Below, one piece after another: positions 47,342 through 55,485 of a DNA stretch of 64,000 bases (positions within the stretch are counted from its first letter, which is position 1; each line of letters begins with the position of its first letter). The DNA lies in contig NZ_JAUEQY010000020.1 in NCBI RefSeq assembly GCF_030406325.1, positions 1-64,000 of the forward strand, read 5' to 3'. The notes under the pieces were generated by a model. The model ran no database searches and had not been told where the DNA came from. It worked only from the letters and a program-made list of their open reading frames with translations. The stretch is from Actinomadura sp. DC4. Its GTDB lineage: Bacteria > Actinomycetota > Actinomycetes > Streptosporangiales > Streptosporangiaceae. Position numbers and translations under genes: made by a program.

Positions 47342-48862
47342 CTAGGTCAAGACGGTGAGGATCGCCTCTCGGTCCGCAGCGGCGGCTTCGGCGAGTTTTA
47401 TGTGGCTGTTGTGGCATTCTTTCAGCGCACCGGAAATTGTTGCCGCCTGCCGGGCCAGCCGGTCTTTGTCCAGTTCCGCAGCCGTTCGCGCCTTCTTGCG
47501 GTCGACGAAAAGCTTGATCCAGATACCGGCGCCCACGGCGATCATCAAACCGGCCAGAACGGCGAGCAGCGGCAGCCCGGCGGCGATCGTGAGCACCAGC
47601 ACCACGACGCCCACGGTCCCCACCGCCATCCCGAGCCGCTCCCCGGCCGGGCTGATCGCCGCGTCGCGGTCGATCTTCGCCTGGGCCTCCGCCAGCGCCG
47701 GCGCGCCGTTCGGCCCGACTCGCAGGGGATGGCCGGACAGGCGCAGGTCGAGCTCGTCCGGCGGCCGTACGCTCGCCCGCCGGGCCAGGCCGTCCGCGAT
47801 CGAGGAGAGCCAGCGTCCGCCGACCTTGGCGGCCAGGGCGCGCGGGCCGGGCGCGGACCGCTCGAACATGTCGCCGCGCAGGAGCGCGAGCGTCTCTCCG
47901 GCCGGGGCGTCCCAGGCCGGGGGCCGCTCGGTGCCGCCGGTCTCGATGATCTGCCGCAGCTCGCGGGCGCGGGCGACCAGGGTCTGCTCCTCGGGCGCGC
48001 CCTCGTCGACGAGGGTGTTCAGCAGACCGGAGAAGTCCGAGGCCGGCGCGGCGTCGAAGGGCTGCAGCGCCGCCTCCACCCGGGTCCGCAACATCGTGAG
48101 CCGCGTGGCCATCAGCGGCGGCTCGGTCAGCGCCTTCTCGTTCTGCAGCTCGCGGGGCAGGGACGCACGCTTCTTGCCTCCGGAGACCGCCTGCCGCCAG
48201 TTGGCGCGCTGCTGCTCACCGGCCTCGGCGGGCATCTCGTCGAGGAGTTCGGTCAGCCGGCGCTGGATGTGCTCGCGGCCGGGCTCCCCGAACGCGCCGT
48301 CGGCGCAGGCGATCCAGAGCTGCCGCTGCACGGCGGTGACCGTGGTGCCGAGGGCGGGCAGCGAGCGGGACAGCCAGGGCACCGCTTCGGCGTAGCGGCC
48401 GGCCGCCGCGAGGCCGAGCGTGAGGAAAAGCGTCGTACGGTCCTCGTCGCGCTCGATCGCCTCCGAGGTGAACTTCTCGGCCACCACGTCGCCGCGTACG
48501 AGGGCGGACAGGGCCTCGGCGGCCGGCTTCAGCCAGTAGCCGGGGCAGTCGTCCAGGCCGAGCGGCGGCGGGTCGGTGGCGCCCTGCGCGAGCCCCATGA
48601 GGAGGCGCCGCGTGCGGTGGCGTACGGCCGCCTCCCGGTCGAAGACGGCCAGCTCCAGCCTGATGTCCGACAGCTCGACGAAGGCGTCGAAGGACCGGGC
48701 CAGCCGGTCGAGCCGCCGCTCCAGCGTGCCCTGGACCTGGGACAACCTCGACTGCAGCGCCCGCGACCGCGACGCGGCGTAGCCGTAGGCGGCGTCGACC
48801 TCGCCCTGCAGCTCCCTGATCCGGCGGTTCTGCCGGTAGTCGGTCCACCAGTCGTCGCTCAC
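47342..48862 (-). CDS. Large protein with N-terminal coiled coil and C-terminal two-span anchor, unknown
   Basis: A 506-residue protein of no known family. Residues ~10-65 are a coiled coil (IRELQGEVDAAYGYAASRSR). A long alpha-helical region follows with tetratricopeptide-like character (FLTLGLAAAGRYAEAVPWLS). Near the C-terminus are two adjacent membrane spans (VVVLVLTIAAGLPLLAVLAG and the following GIWIKLF), then a soluble helical tail of 50 residues. GGAGGGG precedes the GTG at 48862. It lies between the ligase gene and argS, same strand as both. A scaffold or envelope-associated role is possible, but nothing in the sequence states it. Confidence 0.7.
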   Translation of the reverse strand: MSDDWWTDYRQNRRIRELQGEVDAAYGYAASRSRALQSRLSQVQGTLERRLDRLARSFDAFVELSDIRLELAVFDREAAVRHRTRRLLMGLAQGATDPPPLGLDDCPGYWLKPAAEALSALVRGDVVAEKFTSEAIERDEDRTTLFLTLGLAAAGRYAEAVPWLSRSLPALGTTVTAVQRQLWIACADGAFGEPGREHIQRRLTELLDEMPAEAGEQQRANWRQAVSGGKKRASLPRELQNEKALTEPPLMATRLTMLRTRVEAALQPFDAAPASDFSGLLNTLVDEGAPEEQTLVARARELRQIIETGGTERPPAWDAPAGETLALLRGDMFERSAPGPRALAAKVGGRWLSSIADGLARRASVRPPDELDLRLSGHPLRVGPNGAPALAEAQAKIDRDAAISPAGERLGMAVGTVGVVVLVLTIAAGLPLLAVLAGLMIAVGAGIWIKLFVDRKKARTAAELDKDRLARQAATISGALKECHNSHIKLAEAAAADREAILTVLT

Positions 48863-48967
48863 GGCCCCTCCTTCGTGGGGAGGCCGAGCCTGGCGATTCG
48901 CTCGCGCACCTGCCCTCCCTCGCGTCGTCGTGGGACAACCGTCCCGGTTTATGCGACGCGAGAGGTG

Positions 48968-50704
48968 CTACATGCGTTCCGGAGTGATGACGCCCAGAAG
49001 GTCGAGTCCCTTGCTCAGGGTGCGCAGGGTCAGGGCGCACAGCGCGAGCCGGGACGTGCGGGTGTCCTCGTCCGGCGCCTTGAGCACCGGGCAGTTCTCG
49101 TAGAACGTGGTGTAGGCCGAGGCGAGGTCGAACAGGTAGGCGCACAGCCGGTGCGGCTCGGCGGCCTCCGCCGCCGTGGCCAGCGCGGCGCCGAAGCCGA
49201 GCAGGTGCAGGGCCAGCGCGCGCTCGGCGGTGTGCTCGACGGAGATCGGGCCGATGGCGTCCTCCGGCGCGACGCCGCCCTTGCGGAAGATCGAGCGGAT
49301 CCGCGCGGTGGCGTACTGGAGGTACGGGCCGGTGTTGCCCCGGAAGGAGATCATCCGGTCGAAGTCGAAGACGTACTCGCTGTCGCGCGCCACCGACAGG
49401 TCGGCGTACTTGACCGCGCCGATGCCGACCGCCTCGACCACCTCGCGCCGGGCGACCTCGTCGAACGGCTCGTCGTGCGGCACGTCGTCGAAGGCCGCGC
49501 CGGCCCGCTCGACGGCCTCGTCCAGCAGCTCGGTCAGTTTGATCGACTTGCCGCTGCGGGTCCGGAAGATCTTGCCGTCGGAGCCGAGGACGTTGCCGAT
49601 CTGGGCGTGCTCGGCGCGTACGCCGTCCGGCAGCCAGCCCGCCATCCGCGCCACCGCGAACAGCATCTGGAAGTGCAGCGCCTGCTGCGAACCGACGACG
49701 TAGATCATCCGGTCGACGGTCAGCTTGTCCACGCGGTAGCGGATCGTGGCCAGGTCGGAGCTGGAGTAGTTGTAGCCGCCGTCGCTCTTGCGGATGATCA
49801 TCGGCAGCGGGTCGCCGTCGCGGCCGGTGAACCCGGGTGGGAAGGCGCACAGCGCGCCGTCGCTGATGGTCGCGACGCCGCTCGCGGCGAGCTCGTCGGC
49901 GGTCTCGGCGAGCATGTCGTTGTAGAAGCTCTCACCGCGGATGTCGTCGTCGGTGAGCGTGACCCCGAGCCGCCGGTAGATCGTGTTGAGGTAGACCTTC
50001 GACAGGTCGACCAGACGCTCCCAGTGGCGCATCGTCTCGGGGTCGCCGGCCTGCAGGCTCACGACCCGCCGCCGCGCCCGCTCGGCGAACGTCTCGTCGC
50101 CGTCGAACTTGGCCCGCGCCGCCTGGTAGAAGGCGTTCGGGTCGGTCTCCAGCAGCAGCGCCTCGGGGGAGTCCTCGCCGACGTCGAGCAGGTGCTCGAT
50201 CAGCATGCCGTAGGGCGTGCCCCAGTCGCCGAGGTGGTTGTCGCGTACGACGTTGTGGCCGAGGAACTCCAGGACCCGCGCGACCGCGTCCCCGACGATC
50301 GTCGTGCGCAGGTGGCCGACGTGCATCTCCTTGGCCACGTTGGGCGAGGAGTACTCGACGACGGTCGTCTGCGGCGCCGCGGTGGGCTCGACGGACAGCC
50401 GCTCGTCGCCGTGCATGATCTGCGCCTGCCCGGCGATCCACTCGTCGCGCAGGGTCACGTTGATGAAGCCGGGCCCGCTGATCTCCACCTTCTCGCACAT
50501 GTCGGCGACGTCGAGCCGCTCGACGATCTCCGCCGCGAGGTCGCGCGGCTTTCGGCCGAGCTTCTTGGCCAGCGGCAACGCCACGTTGGCCTGGAAGTCG
50601 GCGAACTGCGACGGCCGGATCACCGGATCGGCGTCGGGCTCCCCGAAGGCCGCACCGAGGGCGGCCTGGAACCGGGCGGAGAGAACATGTTGCGGGTCGG
50701 ACAT
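48968..50704 (-). CDS. argS: Arginyl-tRNA synthetase
   Basis: A 578-residue class I aminoacyl-tRNA synthetase that charges tRNA-Arg. The N-terminal Add1 domain is followed by the HIGH-type motif EMHVGHLRTTIVGDAVARVL, the region DNHLGDWGTPYGML, then KSDGGYNYSSSDLATIRYRV. Like many ArgRS the KMSKS loop is degenerate, here GKIFRTRSGKSIKLTEL. The DALR anticodon-binding domain ends the protein with TTFYENCPVL and the usual terminal GVITPERM. The ATG at 50704 has GAGGA six bases upstream, preferred over the ATG at 50716. An essential single-copy gene in most actinomycetes. Confidence 0.96.
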   Translation of the reverse strand: MSDPQHVLSARFQAALGAAFGEPDADPVIRPSQFADFQANVALPLAKKLGRKPRDLAAEIVERLDVADMCEKVEISGPGFINVTLRDEWIAGQAQIMHGDERLSVEPTAAPQTTVVEYSSPNVAKEMHVGHLRTTIVGDAVARVLEFLGHNVVRDNHLGDWGTPYGMLIEHLLDVGEDSPEALLLETDPNAFYQAARAKFDGDETFAERARRRVVSLQAGDPETMRHWERLVDLSKVYLNTIYRRLGVTLTDDDIRGESFYNDMLAETADELAASGVATISDGALCAFPPGFTGRDGDPLPMIIRKSDGGYNYSSSDLATIRYRVDKLTVDRMIYVVGSQQALHFQMLFAVARMAGWLPDGVRAEHAQIGNVLGSDGKIFRTRSGKSIKLTELLDEAVERAGAAFDDVPHDEPFDEVARREVVEAVGIGAVKYADLSVARDSEYVFDFDRMISFRGNTGPYLQYATARIRSIFRKGGVAPEDAIGPISVEHTAERALALHLLGFGAALATAAEAAEPHRLCAYLFDLASAYTTFYENCPVLKAPDEDTRTSRLALCALTLRTLSKGLDLLGVITPERM

Positions 50705-50805
50705 GAAGATCCTCATGACGGCGTGTGGCAGCTCACGCTGCGAAGTCCCTCAAAGCCTATCGGCGGAACCCCGCGACCCCGACCGAATATCGTTCACCTC
50801 GCGGG

Positions 50806-50997
50806 TCATCGCCTCCCCGCGGGCATGGCGGCGGTGTCGAGCGTGACCTCGACCGGCGCGGGCAGCGCGAGCCGCCCACCGGCCGGGATCGGGGTCGCCT
50901 GCCGGTAGTCCCCGTCACCCGGCTCGGCGAACAGCGTGAGCGACGGCGTGCCGGCGCGTGCCTCCTCTTCTACGTACGGTTCCGTTCTGATAACGGA
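50806..50997 (-). pseudogene. C-terminal remnant of an Uma2-family endonuclease
   Basis: Reading the minus strand toward a TGA at 50806-50808 gives about 60 codons ending TPSLTLFAEPGDGDYRQATP, then LALPAPVEVTLDTAAMPAG. This matches the C-terminus of Uma2 (DUF820) restriction-endonuclease-like proteins, where P-S-L-T-V-F is followed by G-x-Y and L-P-x-P-x-x-V-x-L-D. The frame has no start or N-terminal catalytic part before the neighbouring gene at 51022, so it is a truncated remnant. The rest of 50705-51021 shows nothing else. Confidence 0.6.
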
Positions 50998-51021
50998 GCG
51001 TGCGCAGGGGGTCTGACAGGA

Positions 51022-52179
51022 CTACGGGCGCCTGCCGACGACGGAGAAGGTCATGCCGGCTCGCTGGAGGCGGGGCAGGAGGGCGTCGCCCATCGCCTCG
51101 GCCGTGGTGACCTGGCCCGCCGTCTTCGGCAGGTCGTCGTAGGCCAGGGACATCGCCGACTCCGCCAGCATCTTCGCCGTCTCGTCATAGCCCGGGTCGC
51201 CGCCGGTGACCTTGGTGACCACCTTCTCGCCGCCCGCCTCGCCGGCGAAGTGCACGCTGAACCAGCTCTTCGCCCGCCGCTCGGACGACGGGCCCTCGCC
51301 CGGCTGGATGCGGCCCAGCAGCCAGTTGCGCACCGGCGGCACCTGGGCCGCGGTCACCAGGCCCGCCGCCCCGGCGGCCAGGCCGGCCGCCGACGGCAGG
51401 TGCTTCACCGCGACGAAGTGGCTGTAGGAGAAGTCCGGCCCGTACGACGGCAGGGCGACGGCCGAGCGCCGGACGACGTCCGGGTCGATGGTGGGCAGCG
51501 GCAGGGCCCAGGCGCCGAGGCCGGCGTTGCGGTGCGGGCGGCCCTGCACCGCGCGGGCGCGGCGTCCCTCCAGCGGGGGCTCGGCCCGGCGCCGCCGGCG
51601 ATGGGCCCGCATCGTCTCCCGGCCGCGGGAGAACGCGGTGAGCGCGGACCGGTACGTGCCGCCGGAGACCGTGGCGCTCACGCGGACGTACCCGCTGACG
51701 TGCACGGGCACGTCCGCGGGCAGCCGCTGGACCGTGAAGTAGACCCCCAGGTCGTGAGGGATCGAGTCGAACCCGCAGGCGTGCACGAGGCGCGCGCCGG
51801 TCTCGACGGCGCGCGCGTGGTGCTTCAGGTACATCAGGTCCACGAACTCCGGCTCACCGGTCAGGTCGGCGTAGTGCGTACCGGCCTCGGCGCAGGCGGC
51901 CACGAGCGGCTCGCCGTAGTCGATGTACGGGCCGACCGTCGTGGCGACGACGCGCGTCGACTCGGCCAGTTCGCGCAGGGAGCCGGCGTCGGTCACGTCG
52001 GCCCGCAGCAGCGGCACGTCGAAGCCGAGCCGGTCGCGTACCGCCTCGAGCCGCTCCAGGTTGCGGCCTGCCAGGGCCCAGCGGCCGTCCGCCGGCATGT
52101 TGGCGGCCAGATAGTCCGCGGTGAGCCCGCCGGTGAATCCGGTCGCGCCCAGCAGCACGATGTCGAATGACCGCTCCAT
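51022..52179 (-). CDS. Saccharopine dehydrogenase-like / trans-acting enoyl reductase family protein
   Basis: A 385-residue Rossmann-fold protein. The nucleotide-binding motif IVLLGATGFTGGLTADYLA is at the N-terminus. Further family strings are RWALAGRNLERLEAVRDRLG, VVATTVGPYIDYGEPLVAAC and HYADLTGEPEFVDLMYLKHH with ACGFDSIPHDLG. In mycobacteria, relatives act as trans enoyl reductases for lipid (phthiocerol/phenolphthiocerol) synthesis; others are unassigned. The ATG at 52179 follows a GGGAGGACTCC ribosome site. It lies next to plsX, in keeping with a lipid role, but it is not in the same operon as judged from the 92-base gap. Confidence 0.88.
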   Translation of the reverse strand: MERSFDIVLLGATGFTGGLTADYLAANMPADGRWALAGRNLERLEAVRDRLGFDVPLLRADVTDAGSLRELAESTRVVATTVGPYIDYGEPLVAACAEAGTHYADLTGEPEFVDLMYLKHHARAVETGARLVHACGFDSIPHDLGVYFTVQRLPADVPVHVSGYVRVSATVSGGTYRSALTAFSRGRETMRAHRRRRRAEPPLEGRRARAVQGRPHRNAGLGAWALPLPTIDPDVVRRSAVALPSYGPDFSYSHFVAVKHLPSAAGLAAGAAGLVTAAQVPPVRNWLLGRIQPGEGPSSERRAKSWFSVHFAGEAGGEKVVTKVTGGDPGYDETAKMLAESAMSLAYDDLPKTAGQVTTAEAMGDALLPRLQRAGMTFSVVGRRP

Positions 52180-52271
52180 GGAGTCCTCCCGGATCGTTAC
52201 CGGTGAGTTAACTTAGAGCCTTGAGACGGCCCGGGTCACGTACGGCGACTCACAATCTCATCACGGCACGC

Positions 52272-53324
52272 TCAGCGCGGGTCCTCACGGCGGGGGAGCC
52301 GGTGCGGGCGTGTCGCCGCGATGCCCTCGCCGATCTGGTCGATGATCCGGCTGTCCGCCAGGTCGCGGGCCAGGACGCAGGCCGCCGACACGCCGGGCGC
52401 CCGCGAGGCGCCGTGGGCGATCACGACCGTGCCGTTGAGGCCCAGGAGCACACCGCCGCCGTACGTCTCAGAGTCCAGCCGGTCCCGCAGCACCCGCAGG
52501 CGCCGCCGCTGGAGCAGCGCGCCGAACTTGGCGGTACGGCTTGCGGTGACCGCGTCCCGCATCTCGGCGACCACGAGGCGTACGGCCCCCTCGACCGTCT
52601 TGAGCGCGACGTTTCCGGTGAAACCGTCCGTCACCACGACGTCCACCTTGCCGGTGAGCAGGTCGGAACCCTCGATGTTCCCGGCGAACCGGACGCCCTC
52701 CACGTCACCGCTCAGCAGCTCGTGCGCCCGGCGGGTCAGCTTGTCGCCCTTGCCCGCCTCCTCGCCGATGGTCAGCAGCCCGACCTGCGGCGCGTCGACG
52801 CCGAGCCGGATGCGGGCGTACGCCGTGCCGAGCATCGCGAACTGCACCAGCATCTCCGGCTTGGCGTCAGCCGTGGCGCCGGCGTCCAGCAGGACGGTCG
52901 GCCGGGGCCGCGTCGGGAGAACGACGGCGATCGCGGGCCTCGCGACGCCGGGCTGCCCGCGAAGCCGCAGCCGGGACGTCGCGACCACGCCGCCGGTCGA
53001 CCCGGCCGAGACCAGCGCGGACGCGTGGCCCCGGCGGATCACCCGGCACGCGACGGCCACCGACGAACGCGGCCGGCGCAGGCCCGCGAGCGCGCCCTCG
53101 TCCATCCCGACGACGTCCTCGGCGTTGACGATCGGGATCTCGCCGAGGGCCTCGTGGTCGGCCAGGAGGTCGCGGAGCCTCGGCGCCTGGCCGACGAGGA
53201 TGGGCCGTACGCCGTGCTCGCGGGCGGCCAGGACCGTGCCGGCCACCACCTCCTCCGGCGCGTTGTCCCCGCCCATCGCGTCCACGACGATGCGCTTGCT
53301 CTGAGTTTCGGTCCGCTGGCTCAC
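52272..53324 (-). CDS. plsX: Phosphate acyltransferase PlsX
   Basis: A ~350-residue enzyme that converts acyl-ACP to acyl-phosphate in phospholipid synthesis. The hallmark IVVDAMGGDNAPEEVV is at the start, then ALVSAGSTGGVVA, LLDAGATADAKPEML and VVVTDGFTGNVALKTVEGAVR, all canonical PlsX motifs. The GTG at 53324 gives the expected family length; an ATG at 53357 would add eleven residues, and neither has a ribosome site. No plsY, rpmF or rnc is adjacent, unlike in many bacteria. It is the last gene before the lipoprotein operon on the same strand. Confidence 0.93.
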   Translation of the reverse strand: MSQRTETQSKRIVVDAMGGDNAPEEVVAGTVLAAREHGVRPILVGQAPRLRDLLADHEALGEIPIVNAEDVVGMDEGALAGLRRPRSSVAVACRVIRRGHASALVSAGSTGGVVATSRLRLRGQPGVARPAIAVVLPTRPRPTVLLDAGATADAKPEMLVQFAMLGTAYARIRLGVDAPQVGLLTIGEEAGKGDKLTRRAHELLSGDVEGVRFAGNIEGSDLLTGKVDVVVTDGFTGNVALKTVEGAVRLVVAEMRDAVTASRTAKFGALLQRRRLRVLRDRLDSETYGGGVLLGLNGTVVIAHGASRAPGVSAACVLARDLADSRIIDQIGEGIAATRPHRLPRREDPR

Positions 53325-53391
53325 ACGGCGGCCCGGTCCGGCGGCTCGAACTCGCATGCGCGAAACGTACCGTGATGATCGGCGGGCGCGT

Positions 53392-53757
53392 TCACCGGTC
53401 GCGGTCCTGGCAGCCCCGGCCCAGGCAGTGGGTGCGGACGATCTCACGGCCGCTCACCGTGATCACGAACTCCTGGCGCGGGTGCGCGGAAGCGGCGTCG
53501 GAGGCCACGGCGTCCACCCGTACGGGCTCCTCGTGAGCCGTGTGGCCGAGGCACTGGACCCGTACGACGGACATGGTGTCGGCGGACAGCGTCCGGCAGC
53601 GCATGCCCCGCTTGATCGTGTAGCCGAGCCCGCGCATCTCCTCGGTCGCCCCGCGGGCGGTCGCGTTGCGGAGCGAGCTCTCGGAGACCTTGCGCACCGG
53701 GTCGGTGCACCCCGCGACGGCGAGGAGCACCAGGAACAGGAGCAGGAGACGCTTCAC
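53392..53757 (-). CDS. Small lipoprotein of unknown function
   Basis: A 121-residue protein with a lipoprotein signal: KRLLLLFLVLLAVAGCTDP, with lipobox A-V-A-G-C and Cys17 as the likely diacylglycerol site. The mature domain (~100 residues) is basic and carries four further cysteines (RGMRCRTL, VRVQCLGH, THCLGRGCQD), which could give two disulfides, and the strand VRVDAVASDA. No family is recognised. The GTG at 53757 overlaps the hydrolase stop by four bases, so it is the third gene of an operon with the hydrolase and a DUF998 protein. Confidence 0.75.
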   Translation of the reverse strand: MKRLLLLFLVLLAVAGCTDPVRKVSESSLRNATARGATEEMRGLGYTIKRGMRCRTLSADTMSVVRVQCLGHTAHEEPVRVDAVASDAASAHPRQEFVITVSGREIVRTHCLGRGCQDRDR

Positions 53758-54590
53758 AGGCCGTCCACCGCCTCGGCGACGACCTCGGGCCGGTCGATCT
53801 GCACCATGTGACCGGTACGGGGGAGCACGATCTGCCGCCCGTACGGGCTGAGCGCGGCGAGCTGGGCGTGAACGCGCTCCCAGCCCGGCCCGGCGTCGCC
53901 CAGCGCCGTGATCACCCGGAGCGGTACGGGGGGAAACGCGGTGGATGAGCGCAGGGCGAGCAGATCGGCGGCGAACTGCCGGTAGGTGGCGTGCTCGGCG
54001 AGGATCGCGCCGAGCACGTGCGGCTGCGTGTAGACGGCGCGGGCGTACGCGGGCGGTGCCGTGTCGCCGCGCTCGGTCATGCGCCGCATCACCATGCCGC
54101 GGATGCGGGGGCCGAAGCGGGGGAGCCCGGTCACCCCGGCGGCCCACCCGGCGATCCCGGCGGCCGACGCGAGCCGGCCCAGCCGGCGGGCGTGCCGCGG
54201 CTCGTCCGGCTCGGCGCTGGGGTCGACCAGCACCAGACCGTGGACCAGCCCGGGGTGGAGCCGGGCGAACGCCTCGGCGTGGAACCCGGCGATGGAGTGC
54301 GCCAGCACGGTCACCGGCGGCCCGGCCCAGCGGGCGAGCGCGGCCAGGCGGTCCGCCTCGTCCCGGAGCCCGGCGGTCCGGCGTACGGGCGGGCTTCCGC
54401 CGAGCCCGGGCCGGTCGAAGGTGACGACGCGATGCCGGTCGCGCAGAAGCTCGGTCACCGGGATCCAGTCGAACCACGCGCCGCCGGCCCCGGAGCTGAC
54501 CAGGACGGTAGGCGAGCCGGCTCCTTCGTCGACGACGTAGAGGCGATCGCCGCCGACGTCGGCGAGCTCGCCCGGAAACTTCGCGTTCAC
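53754..54590 (-). CDS. Alpha/beta hydrolase
   Basis: A 278-residue hydrolase. The oxyanion region VLVSSGAGGAWFDW leads to the strand VVTFDRPGLGGSPPV, and the nucleophile elbow is VTVLAHSIAGFHAEAFARL with Ser in S-I-A-G (a variation of G-x-S-x-G where the first Gly is Ala). The acid is likely in LVDPSAEPD, and the catalytic histidine is in LPRTGHMVQID. A lid rich in Arg and Met lies in between (FGPRIRGMVMRRMTERGD). It starts with GTG, overlapping the DUF998 gene stop. The substrate is unknown. Confidence 0.87.
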   Translation of the reverse strand: MNAKFPGELADVGGDRLYVVDEGAGSPTVLVSSGAGGAWFDWIPVTELLRDRHRVVTFDRPGLGGSPPVRRTAGLRDEADRLAALARWAGPPVTVLAHSIAGFHAEAFARLHPGLVHGLVLVDPSAEPDEPRHARRLGRLASAAGIAGWAAGVTGLPRFGPRIRGMVMRRMTERGDTAPPAYARAVYTQPHVLGAILAEHATYRQFAADLLALRSSTAFPPVPLRVITALGDAGPGWERVHAQLAALSPYGRQIVLPRTGHMVQIDRPEVVAEAVDGL

Positions 54591-55390
54591 GTCCGCGCGG
54601 CCTTCTCCCAGGCGCCGTCGTCCGGCCCGTTACGCCGTTCCGGCCGCAACCCGGGGCCCACGGTCCACCGGGCCGGCACGGTGCGGGCCGGCGACCCGGC
54701 CCGGTGAGCGCGCCGCCGGTCGGCGCGGAGCTGCGCGGCGATGACGAACAGCCAGATCGAGATCATGGCCACCTGGGCCCGCTCGACCACGCCGAGCAGG
54801 ACGCCGGCGTACATCAGGGGCAGCGTCGCCACGGCCGTCACGGTCTCGATCACCAGCAGCAGCCAGCTCCACCGAGCGATCACCGGCCAGCGGCGGTCGC
54901 GGCGGGACGCGATGGTCAGCGCGATGAGGCTGATGATCCCGGCCGTCACCACGCACACGCTCGTCACGCTGTGGAACTGGTGGGCGAACGACACCTTGCC
55001 GGCGCGCTCCCGCAGGGCGCAGGTCGTGTCGGAGTTCGGCGCGCAGTCCATGGCGAACAGCGAGTCGGCGATCGAGAACGCGCCGAACACGACGAGCGCC
55101 AGCCAGCCCGCCAGCGCGCAGCCCCGCGGGCGCACCGACCGCAGCACGGCGGTCACGACCACGATCGTCAGCAGGCCCGAGACGAAGTCGCCGGCGGCGA
55201 AGAGATAGTGGAGCGGCTGGTCGCTCGCCGACAGCTCACTGACGTAGCCGTTCACCGGGTCGAGGCCGGGGTTGAGGGGGAACTGCAGCACCCACGAGGC
55301 GTAGGTGACCCCCGCGAGGGCGGCAAGCCACCACGCGAATGCCGGCACCGTCCCCGGCTCGCGCGAACCCCCGTTCGAGCGCACAGTCAT
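54587..55390 (-). CDS. DUF998 family membrane protein
   Basis: A 267-residue, six- or seven-span membrane protein. The DUF998 pattern is visible: after span 1 comes NPGLDPVNGYVSELSASDQP, the extracytoplasmic loop typical of this family, then LHYLFAAGDFVSG. A further loop has two cysteines (MDCAPNSDTTCAL), probably oxidised. The C-terminal 40 residues are a basic cytoplasmic tail. The ATG at 55390 follows GGGGGG and is preferred to an ATG at 55414. It is first in a three-gene operon with a hydrolase and a lipoprotein; function unknown. Confidence 0.85.
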   Translation of the reverse strand: MTVRSNGGSREPGTVPAFAWWLAALAGVTYASWVLQFPLNPGLDPVNGYVSELSASDQPLHYLFAAGDFVSGLLTIVVVTAVLRSVRPRGCALAGWLALVVFGAFSIADSLFAMDCAPNSDTTCALRERAGKVSFAHQFHSVTSVCVVTAGIISLIALTIASRRDRRWPVIARWSWLLLVIETVTAVATLPLMYAGVLLGVVERAQVAMISIWLFVIAAQLRADRRRAHRAGSPARTVPARWTVGPGLRPERRNGPDDGAWEKAART

Positions 55391-55485
55391 CCAGGCCCCC
55401 CAAGGTCCAAGCATAGGTACCCCGGGGGGCCGGGGGCGACCGCGTCAGCGCCGTGACCTGCTCCGACGTCAGGCGGTACGGGGCG

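Noticed and set aside
46181-50908. A very long plus-strand open frame of about 1575 codons
   Set aside because: It lies antisense to the GCS2 ligase, the coiled-coil protein and argS, all with clear domains. Its translation is Arg/Gly/Val-rich low-complexity without motifs, typical of GC-rich antisense frames.
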